Assembly (NCBI GenBank): GCA_036746235.1 | Contig: DAIOEN010000001.1 | Span: 40,412-104,411, forward strand | Reading direction: 5' to 3' | Length of the DNA stretch: 64,000 nt | From: CALARM01 sp036746235 | GTDB taxonomy: Bacteria > Vulcanimicrobiota > SpSt-956 > JAKJGF01 | Shown: positions 43,851-53,127 of the stretch, one piece after another | Layout: each line of letters opens with the position of its first letter | How positions within the stretch are numbered: the stretch's first letter is position 1 | Program-made: the position numbers and the translations under genes | The notes under the pieces: generated by a model | Database searches by the model: none | Seen by the model: the letters and a program-made list of their open reading frames with translations, nothing else | Told to the model about the DNA's origin: nothing

Positions 43851-43897
43851 TACTATACTTTCACAGATTTTAAAAAAAATCTTGCAAAAGTATAGTA
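43851..43897. repeat. Miniature inverted-repeat element, copy B
   Basis: 47 bp: TACTATACTTT (43851-43861) and AAAGTATAGTA (43887-43897) enclose a second stem, AGATTTT-AAAA-AAAATCT. It shares ends with the element at 8059. Just before it, AAATAATTTAC/GTAAATAATTT with a T-run (43799-43840) could terminate the upstream gene. Confidence 0.6.
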
Positions 43898-43922
43898 CAT
43901 TTAAACTTATAAGAGGAAGTAA

Positions 43923-44810
43923 ATGCTAAATTTAGATTTTTATAAAGGTAAAGATATATACTCAGACGGAGATATAGAAGAAGAAATTTTATCTATTGTA
44001 AAAGGAACTGATGATTTTACAAATATTTTAGCAAATGATAACCGATGGCCAATTCTATATCATCTTTCCCCTGAAAGAAGAAACCTTCTTGAATGGTACC
44101 CATTTAATAAAGAAGCTAATCTGCTTGAAATAGGTGCTGGATGCGGAGCTCTGACAGGGCTTTTTTGTGAAAAACTTAATAAAGTAATAGCTGTAGAACT
44201 TTCCAAAAGAAGAGCTGAAATTATAAAACAAAGGCATAAATATGCAGATAATTTAGAGATAATAGTCGGAAACATAATCGATATTGAAGTTAACACGAAA
44301 TTTGATTACATAACACTAATTGGGGTTTTAGAATATACAAAAAGTTTTATGAAAACTAAAAAACCATATAGTACTATTTTTAATAAAATTAAAAATATGA
44401 TGAAGCAGGAAGGAAAACTTATTATTGCTATAGAAAATAAATTTGGATTGAAGTACTTTTCCGGAGCGAAAGAAGATCATACAGGAAAAATGTTTGATGG
44501 CATAGAAGGATATATAAATACAGATACAGTAGAAACATTCGGGAAAGAAGAAATAATAGAATTACTTAAAAACAATAACTTTACTGATATAAAATTTTAC
44601 TATCCCTATCCTGACTATAAATTTCCCGGCGAAATTTTTAGTGATAAATATCTTCCTGACATTAATAAAATATTACCGGATGCTCCTAACTATGATAGTG
44701 ATAGATACAAATTATTTAATGAACGGCTAGCATTTTTTAATATTACAAAAAATAAAAAATTCGATTTTTTTTCTAATTCCTTTCTAATTATTACAAAAAA
44801 GGCAAAATAA
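43923..44810 (+). CDS. Class I SAM-dependent methyltransferase
   Basis: 295 residues. LLEIGAGCGALTGLFCEKLNKVIAVELS (~61-88) is motif I with the acidic end of strand 2; DYITLIGVLEYTKSF and GKLIIAIENKFGLKYFSG follow. YFSGAKEDHTG is common in methyltransferases adjoining kinase-like proteins in glycan loci. The kinase-like module at the start of the next gene, 2 nt away, fits that pairing: O-antigen chain-end methylation plus phosphorylation is one possible role. AGAGGA precedes the ATG. Confidence 0.85.
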   Translation: MLNLDFYKGKDIYSDGDIEEEILSIVKGTDDFTNILANDNRWPILYHLSPERRNLLEWYPFNKEANLLEIGAGCGALTGLFCEKLNKVIAVELSKRRAEIIKQRHKYADNLEIIVGNIIDIEVNTKFDYITLIGVLEYTKSFMKTKKPYSTIFNKIKNMMKQEGKLIIAIENKFGLKYFSGAKEDHTGKMFDGIEGYINTDTVETFGKEEIIELLKNNNFTDIKFYYPYPDYKFPGEIFSDKYLPDINKILPDAPNYDSDRYKLFNERLAFFNITKNKKFDFFSNSFLIITKKAK

Positions 44811-44812
44811 AC

Positions 44813-47800
44813 ATGGAAGTAATTTACAGTATATATAATAGACATAGATTACCAGAATTTCAAACAGAAACAAGTATAATAGAAGAAAATGGTCAAAAGA
44901 AGGTTATAAAGAAAGCCCTGACTAAAGAAGCTTATAGCCATATTGAAAATATTTACAACAGCTATTTTACCCTTAAAGATAATATATTAGACAAAAAAAT
45001 AAAATTACCGGAGATTTATGAAAAAAAAGATAATTATATTTCCTATGAATTCATTGAAGGTCAGAGTTTCGAAAAAATCCTTTTAAATTCCTTTTTTAAG
45101 CAGGATAAAAAAGAATTCTTCACTTTAATAAAAAAATACTATAATCTATTGAATAATTCTTTTAAAACAACAGGTAAATTTATAATAACCAGCAATTCCA
45201 ATTTATTTCATGGCATAGATTTAAATTTATTAACTTCTGAAGAAAAATTTCATACCATTTCTTTTATAGATCCAACTTTTGATAATATTATTGAAAAAGA
45301 CAATAATTACTATATACTCGATAATGAATGGATTTTCCAGGACTCTTTACCAGTCTCTTTTATCTTTTTTAGAGTTTTATTCATATTTTATAAATGTAAA
45401 AGCGGATATGGGTTTAATGATTTAGGTATTGAGAATTTTATTCCTCTTAAAGAAATTTACAAATATTACAATCTTTCAGATGAGCTTATAAAATCCTATC
45501 ATATTCTGGAAAAAAACTTTCAAATATATGTAACCGGTTCTGAAAAAATATATTACAGGGATAAATATTTGAAGAATATAAAAGATATAAATAAAATTGA
45601 AGATATGATAAAAGAAAAAGAACTGGAAAAAGAAAAAATTATTGCCGAACAGTATTCAGAAAGGCTCAGAGTCATTGAGGAAAAAGATAAAGAGAGAGAA
45701 TTAGAAATACAGAGAACTATTAATGAACAACAAATAGAAAGGCTCAGAGTTATTGAGGAAAAAGATAAAGAAAGAGAATTAGAAATACAGAGAACTATTA
45801 ATGAACAACTTTTGGAAAAAATAAATATTATTCAGGAAAAAGAACAGGAAAAAATAAATATTATTCAGGAAAAAGAACAGGAAAAAATAAATATTATTCA
45901 GNNNNNNNNNNNNNNNNNNNNNNNNNNNNNNNNNNNNNNNNNNNNNNNNNNNNNNNNNNNNNNNNNNNNNNNNNNNNNNNNNNNNNNNNNNNNNNNNNNN
46001 NAAATATTATTCAGGAAAAAGAACAGGAAAAAATAAATATTATTCAGGAAAAAGAAGAGATTATAAAAAATCTATACAATCAGATGAAACATATAGAATA
46101 CGAACTAAAAGATAATATAGAGAGAAAAAACATATTACTATATAACCAAAATAATCACATAATTGCCCTTCAGGAAAAAGAAAGAATATTAAATGATATT
46201 TATATGTCTCATGGATGGAAAGCTTTATGTAAATACTACAGTATCAGAGATTTCCTTTTACCTGAAAATTCAAAAAAGAGAAAAATTGCCAAATTTATTG
46301 TTAAAAATCTTAATATAAATAAAATAATAAAAGGCGTAAATAAATATTTCAAGAGCACAAAAAAAATTATTTATTCTTTAGATTTGCCAGAAACATTGAG
46401 CTTTATCATAGAAGAAAAAATTCTTATCGCCGGCTGGTGCTTTCACAAAAGTGAAAAAATTGAAAAAATCATAATACATACCGACAATTCCTCCTATGAG
46501 TGTACGTATCCGATAGAAAGAAAAGACGTGGGAGAAGTATATAACGACTATCCTTTCAGCTTAAACAGCGGATTTAATACATATATATCTTTCAATACAC
46601 CTGGTGAAAAATCTTTATATCTTGAAGTTATTCTAAACAATAGAAAAAACCTGAAAATTGACACAGATAAAAAACTCAATATATATAGAATTTTTCATTC
46701 TCTGGACGTGTCGATACCTTTGGAAGGCACAACAGGAGAAGCAATTCTTGTCTCCGGCTGGTGTTTCCATGAAACTGAAAAAATTGAAAAAATCACAATA
46801 TGCACTGATAATTCTTCTTTTGAGTGTAATTATCCAATGGAACGAAAAGACGTGAAAGAGAACTATGAAGAATATTCGTTCAGTTTAAACAGCGGATTTA
46901 ATGCATATATATCTTTTGATACACCTGGTGAAAAATCGTTATATCTTGAAGTTATTCTGAAGAATGGGAAAAAACAGATAATTGAAATAGATAAAAAATT
47001 CAATATAAAGAAAATTCTCTATTTTCTGGATTTGCCAGAGAACCGAGAAGGCACAACAGGAGAAACCATTCTTATCTCCGGATGGTGTTTCCACGAAACT
47101 GAAAAAATCGAAAAAATTATAGTATACACGGATAATTCTTCGTTTGAATGTAATTATCCTATAGAAAGAAAAGATGTCGGAGAGGTATATAAAGATTATA
47201 CTTTCAGCTGGAACTGTGGATTTAATGCATATATATCTTTTAATACACCGGGAGAAAATTCTTTATATTTAGAAGTTATTATGGATAATGCAAAAAAATT
47301 GAAATTTCCCATGGAGAAAAAATTCAATATAAAGAGATTTTTCTATTCTCTGGATATACCGAAAACATGGGAAGTTATTACAGGAGAAAAAATTCTTATC
47401 TCAGGCTGGTGTTTCCACGAAACCGAAAAAATTGAAAAAATTACAATACATACTGATACTTCTTCTTTTGAATGTAATTACCAGATAGAAAGAAAGGATG
47501 TAAGAGAAATCTATAAGGATTATCCATTCAGTTTAAACAGCGGATTTAACTCATATATCTCTTTTAAAAATACAGGCAAACAGTCATTATACCTTGAAGT
47601 TATTCTGAATAACGGGAAGAAGCTGAACCTTGATATAGAAAATAAGTTCATTACAAAAGGTTTTCTATACTGGTTAGATTTACCGGACAGGTGGGAAGGG
47701 CCACCTTTTAAACCTGTAGTTTTTTCAGGATGGTGTTTTCATGAAACAGAAAAAATTAACAACATTATATTGCATGCCGGTAACTCTTCTTATAAATGTA

Positions 47801-50800
47801 ATTACCCGATAGAAAGAAAAGATGTAAAAGAATGTTATAAAGAGTATAAATTTAGTAGCAATAGCGGTTTCAGTACATCAGTTATGTTCAATAAATACGG
47901 AGAAGAGAAAATATGGCTGGAAATTCAATTAGAGAACAGGAATAGCCAAATAAATATTAAAAAAATATTTAATGTAACAATGGAACATTTTAACCCGGGA
48001 AAATATAAAGAAACAAATATCAAAAAAATATCTTTTTTAGTTACACCATTTGATCAAAACTCTAAAAGATACAGAATCTATAATTTAATTGAAGAATTAA
48101 CCAGGAAAGGAATAGAATGCTTCGTCTTTTACGAGACTGATGTAGACATGATGAATTCTTTAATGGATTCTGATATATTAGTAATTTTCAGAGCATTTAT
48201 GACACATAAGTTAGGACATATAATAAATAAATTTAAAGATAAACATATACCGATTATCTTTGATATAGATGATCTTATATTTTCGATGGATTTTTTGCAA
48301 TACTTTGATGGGTTAAACTATAAAAATGACTGGGAGAAAAAACAATTTTTATTTGGAGTTCAACAATGGAAAGAAACATTACTGAGATGTGATTATATTA
48401 CATGCACAACAAAATTACTGGCAGACATATCCGGGAAATTAGATAAAAAATCTTTTGTCATAAAAAATACAATTAATAATATTCAATACGAATTTTCAAA
48501 AAAATTAATAGAAAAACCCTGGTATATAATAAGTCCTGAAACAATAGAGAAATTAAACGGTAATATGGAAGATAATAAAATAAATATTATGAAATCCATA
48601 AAAAACATCCCTCTATCAAAGGAAGACATAGAAAATATATTAAAAAAAGAAAAGTTTACCAGAAATGAAATAGAATTAATTAATAAACATAGTGGAATAA
48701 AGAAAAACAAGGCAGTAAAAATAGGGTATTTCAGTGGTACTATTACTCATAACAAAGATTTTTTAGAAGCTTCCAATGGTTTATATAAAATATTAAAAGA
48801 ATTTCCTGACATAGAATTTCATGTAGTAGGGGAACTGGATTTAGAAGAAAAATTCTCAGAATTCGGTAAAAGAATAATAAGAAAACCTATTATGGATTAT
48901 GTAGAGATGCTTAAATATCTATCAAATATGGATATTAATCTTGCTCCACTGGAATTAAATAATATATTTACATCATGTAAAAGCGAGCTAAAAATATTCG
49001 AATCAGCACTGGTTCTTGTACCAACTGTGGCTTCTCCGACAGATTCGTACAAACAATGTATTACAGACGGAGTCGACGGATTTCTGGCGGAGACTCAGGA
49101 AGAATGGTTTACAAAAATTTCTCTATTAATAACAGATCCCTGTCTCAGAAAAAAAATGGCGGAAATAGCCAGAGATAATTTTGTAAGAAAATACTATATT
49201 AAACATGTAATTACAGATGTCATAGATATCTATAAAACCATTATTGAGGACTATAAAATGTCCGGTTTTTTTCTCAACGGACAATTACCAGTATTCAGTA
49301 TAATCAGCATTTTATATGGAAAAGAAAAAGAAATAAAATACTATCTTGACTCATTTACCAGGCAAACCTATCCGGGGACATTTGAAATTATCCTCGTAGA
49401 CGACCATTCTCCTGATAATTCCATAAAAATAGTGGAAGATTATATAAACAATTTAAAAGAAGATACGTATAAAAAGAATGTTCCATCTATTCGCATTATA
49501 AAAAATGAAAAAAATTCAGGAAATTGTATCTCACGAAACAGTGGGATAAAACATGCCACTGGTGACATCATTATTATTATCGATGCAGATTGTATTGTAA
49601 ATAAAGATTTTCTACTTGCCCATGCCTCAGCCTATACCTATAAAGATTGTGATGTGGTGATTGGCCCCTTTAATATTGAAACAGAAGGTAAAGAACCTTT
49701 TACAGTCCTGACAGATTACGAACATAATCCTGAAAAAGTAGAAGAAAATGCCATTTTGCAGGATACAATTAACTATAGAAGTTTTTTGAATTGTATTACA
49801 AGAAATTTTTCAATAAGAAAAAGTTTTATTGATAAAGATTTATTCAATCCTCTTTTTTCTTATTCTAAAGATCCTGCATCAGGATTTGGATGGGAAGATA
49901 TTGAAATGGGTTATGTACTATACAAAAAAGGAGCAAGAATCAAATATACTCCCCATGCATTCAGTATTCATATAACTCATGCTTCAGCTGTAAACGATGA
50001 TACAAAGCCAGTCCGTTCCCTCTTAAATTTCAGAAGACTGTACGAAACCCACCCGGAATTATTGTATATTGCAAGAAGATGGACCCTTGATACTTACGAA
50101 AAAATTTTAGACTGGATGGCTTACCATAAAAATCAGAAAAATGAAGATAATTATTATCTGGAAAACATGTTTCAAAGATTTATCCCATCATCATTTTATA
50201 TTAAAAGCAATAGAAAATTAAACATACTGACCTACAGATGGCATTGTTCTCATCAATACGAACTTTACAAATTACCGTACAACTTTACTCTGGCAACAGG
50301 ACTTGGCACAGGAATAACAGAATTCTGGGAATATGATAAAAGACCATTACCTGAAAATGCAATATTTAAAGATATTTCCAGCATAAACATTAAAAATTAT
50401 GATCTGGCAATACTGCATTTTGATGAAAATGTATTATCTCCTGAACATACCAATGGATTTATCCGTCCTGACTGGAAATGGGGAGATACATTTAAATGGT
50501 TTATGGGAAATGCGGATATTCCTAAAATTGCAATATGTCATGGTACTCCGCAGTTTTATGGCCAGTATGATATAAACTACAGGGAAGACAATTTAATGGA
50601 AGTTATGGAAGAAGAAAGAAAAAAACTGCTCAACTTAACAGAAAACATAATGGTTGTAGTCAATTCTTATCAGGCTCAGAGAGAATGGCAGTTCAAAAAT
50701 TCAACAGTCATATGGCATGGCTTCGATCCTACTGAATTTTATCCGGCCACCTATAAAAAGGGAATTTTGACAATGTTTTTAAACGCCATGTTATATCGTC

Positions 50801-51270
50801 CTCATTATAACGGCTATTTTATATTTAAAGACGTATTCAAAGAATTTCCCGATGAATTTATGCCTGATACGCTTTCTGTACCAGAACCGGATATAAATTA
50901 TAGACATGATAATAATAATTACGCTTATGCAAAATTTCGTAATTATATTGATGAAATCAGACAATATTCAATTTATTTCAATCCAACACTACGTTCTCCA
51001 ATGCCTCGATCAAGAGGAGAGGGAATGATGTGCGGCCTCGTACCGGTCAGTAATAATAACCATGACGTAGACTTATTTATAAAAAATGGAGTAAATGGAT
51101 TTTACTCAAATGATCCTGGTGAATTAAGAGAATATTTATTATACCTGTCAAAAAATCCTGAGAAAACAAGAAAGATAGGTATGGAAGCACGAAAAACAGC
51201 AATAGATATATTTAATCATGACAGATACCTGAAATTATGGGAGGATAATATTTCAGAAATTCTTAAATAA
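44813..51270 (+). CDS. Giant multi-domain glycosyltransferase with kinase-like N-terminus (spans the assembly gap)
   Basis: One gene of at least ~2,100 residues, interrupted only by 100 N at 45902-46001; the same 33-bp coding repeat runs on both sides in a consistent reading. Order: kinase/APH-like fold at 1-275 (YISYEFIEGQSFEKIL; SFIDPTFDNII; YYILDNEWIF); coiled coil of 26- and 11-residue repeats; a helical stretch; five 108-residue repeats (46360-47979) with GWCFHETEKI..., RKDV and SGF; a GT4-like unit (48010-49260, IPIIFDIDDLIFSMD); a GT2 unit (49285-50130, IILVDDHSPDNS, IIIIDADCIV); and a third GT-B unit (50206-51270). It could phosphorylate and extend a glycan, with the coiled coil as molecular ruler, as WbdD-type enzymes do. 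The frame across N is arbitrary. Confidence 0.82.
45659..46059 (+). repeat. Coding tandem repeats (78 bp and 33 bp) with collapsed assembly
   Basis: Two 78-bp units (45659-45736, 45737-45814; RLRVIEEKDKERELEIQ) are followed by 33-bp units encoding EKINIIQEKEQ: 45815-45847, 45848-45880, a partial unit up to the gap, a partial one after it, and 46027-46059. True copy number is unknown. Confidence 0.9.
45902..46001. other. Assembly gap of 100 N
   Basis: Exactly 100 N, a standard placeholder. It falls inside the 33-bp tandem repeat, which explains why assembly failed; its real length is unknown and probably a multiple of 33 bp plus the missing partial units. Confidence 0.97.
46360..47979 (+). 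repeat. Five exact 324-bp coding repeats (108 residues each)
   Basis: The GGC/GGA codon of the GWCF motif recurs at 46432, 46756, 47080, 47404 and 47728, always 324 bp apart. Each unit reads SLDLP....G(E)..L(I/V)SGWCFHETEKI, DNSS(F/Y)ECNYPIERKDV, FS.NSGF...ISF and LYLEV. The pattern GW....R.DV....SGF occurs in domains linked to other glycosyltransferases and is likely a beta-sandwich that binds sugars. Confidence 0.9.
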
Positions 51271-51272
51271 AA

Positions 51273-51360
51273 TATTATACATGCAGAAGTTTGAAAAAAC
51301 TTTACCCTGTAGGGTAACACTAAGGTGACATAAGGCTTAGGAAAAAAATGTAAAAGTATA
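51273..51360. repeat. Miniature inverted-repeat element, copy C (diverged)
   Basis: Shares with copy A, in the same order, TGCAGAA..TTTGAAAA at the left, AAGGTGACATAAGGCTT near the right, and TGTAAAAGTATA at the right end, but lacks an intact left terminal repeat. The internal hairpin here is TTACCC-TGTA-GGGTAA. It lies just upstream of a lipoprotein gene. Confidence 0.55.
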
Positions 51361-51381
51361 TAAATTAATAAGGTGCTTTAT

Positions 51382-53112
51382 ATGAAAGCAAAAAATTTAA
51401 TTCTAATCTTTTTAATGATATTAATTTCTTTAGTATTTAACAGTTGTAATAACAAATCAAACGATAGTAAAATTACTTCTTCAAAAAATAACCAAACCTT
51501 AATCTTACAAAATAAAGCCAGCTCAGATTCGAAAGAAATTAACGGAGATTTTTCATCATGGACTCAGGGAGACAATCAAAATCCTGACAACTGGATACTG
51601 GGAGGAGATGGTAAAGGAATTATACATAAAGAAAGAAAAGAAAGTAGTAATAGTGCAAAAATTACCCATAAAGATGGCAATCAGATTGCTTTATATCAGG
51701 ATATTAATATAGAAATAGAGAAATATAAAAATAATGAATTTATATTTAGTTGCCTGGTAAATAGTAACAAGTGCAATTCTGTATACCTTGCGTTATATGA
51801 CGGAGAAACCTGGACAAATTCACCTATGGGGCCGTCTAAAACTGACCAATGGGAATATTTGACTGCCAAAGGAGTTATAGGTGAAAAATCTACTAATAAC
51901 ATAAGATTACATTTATGGGTAAGAAATAATGCTACAGTTTATTTTAATAAACCAATCTTTAAGGTTGGCCTTCATGAATCTTTAAAAAAAGAAAACAAAG
52001 ATGAAATAGAATATTTTCTATGGTCAAAAGTATTCAACAGAAAAATATATAGAAGTAAAGCTTCAGATATAGCAATGACTTTTGGAGATGAAAATAATCT
52101 GGAAGGTTATTTTTACCAGAATTTTTTCATCTATAATCTTTTTACATTTCGGGATTATTTTTGCACGCCTGATGATCTTATTATTGCCTATAATAACAAA
52201 GTTTCTTTCGAAACAAGAGCAATTGCTTTAAACTGGAAAATAAATCATAATCTGGTAAATAACAATCAAACAGCTTATGTAGAGTATTCGTACAATTACA
52301 AAGATGGTTTTAATCCTTATGTAATAAATGGCTCTAATTATGGAAATATTCTAAAGACAGGCTGGAAAAATCCTCCTGCAATAATCACTGTAAACCATGA
52401 AATGTACTATAACGAAAATTATGTTCCTATGAAAATAACTATAAAAAATATATATAAAGTCCCTTTGCGTTATATATATATATTCCAGGATGGTGCTCTT
52501 ATGTCTGATCGTACATTTCTCGAAAAAGACCTTGTATTTCATCAGGAAAACGTTCATCAATACTGGGATGATGGCGAGTATGACTGTGCCAGATTATGGA
52601 AAATAGACAAAAAAAATAGAAAGAATAAAAATAACTGGATGGGTATGTATAATGATAGGAATGATAAACTTTTTGCCGGCACTTACGCGCCTCCTGAATC
52701 AAAAGGTGTAAGATGGCATGCTACCTGGGACAGCACTAAGCCAGCAACACTGATAAATGAAAACAAGAAATTTGTTTCCTATATAGATCATTATACAATA
52801 CTACTGAAGCCTTCATCTATGGGAAAATATAACAAAAAAAAAATCTGGCATGATGACTGGTTTAAATTTGAAAATTTGTTAAATCATGTAAATACACCGG
52901 ATGATAAAGACAAATATGATAATCCATATGGTAAAATACATGGAACTGCTATAGACTTTGGAATAATTAATCCGGGAGAAGAAAGAACTCAAATAATTGT
53001 TAAGATAATGTTTTCAGGATATAAAGACAGGGAGGATATGCATAAAAAAATAATGGAAATAATTGCAAGAATTCCTTATTATAATATTCCTTCCTATGAT
53101 CTTGACAACTGA
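51382..53112 (+). CDS. Large lipoprotein, possible glycan-binding or -modifying
   Basis: 576 residues from ATG 51382; a GTG at 51373 is in frame. Signal MKAKNLILIFLMILISLVFNSC has a lipobox. Residues ~50-195 form a jelly-roll-like domain (GDFSSWTQGDNQNPDNWILGG; TDQWEYLTAKGVI; IRLHLWVRNNATVYFNKP), like carbohydrate-binding modules. The C-terminal ~380 residues have no family I can name, but are paralogous to the minus-strand gene at 63188: VPMKITIKN, HQYWDDGEYDCARLW, MGMYNDRN, HATWD, HGTAIDFG, NPGEERTQIIVKIMF. AAGG lies 5 nt before the GTG. Confidence 0.7.
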   Translation: MKAKNLILIFLMILISLVFNSCNNKSNDSKITSSKNNQTLILQNKASSDSKEINGDFSSWTQGDNQNPDNWILGGDGKGIIHKERKESSNSAKITHKDGNQIALYQDINIEIEKYKNNEFIFSCLVNSNKCNSVYLALYDGETWTNSPMGPSKTDQWEYLTAKGVIGEKSTNNIRLHLWVRNNATVYFNKPIFKVGLHESLKKENKDEIEYFLWSKVFNRKIYRSKASDIAMTFGDENNLEGYFYQNFFIYNLFTFRDYFCTPDDLIIAYNNKVSFETRAIALNWKINHNLVNNNQTAYVEYSYNYKDGFNPYVINGSNYGNILKTGWKNPPAIITVNHEMYYNENYVPMKITIKNIYKVPLRYIYIFQDGALMSDRTFLEKDLVFHQENVHQYWDDGEYDCARLWKIDKKNRKNKNNWMGMYNDRNDKLFAGTYAPPESKGVRWHATWDSTKPATLINENKKFVSYIDHYTILLKPSSMGKYNKKKIWHDDWFKFENLLNHVNTPDDKDKYDNPYGKIHGTAIDFGIINPGEERTQIIVKIMFSGYKDREDMHKKIMEIIARIPYYNIPSYDLDN

Positions 53113-53127
53113 GGAAGGATAATTTTA

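Noticed and set aside
45902..46001. Stretch of N as a real gene boundary
   Set aside because: Exactly 100 N is a placeholder, and coding repeats continue on both sides.
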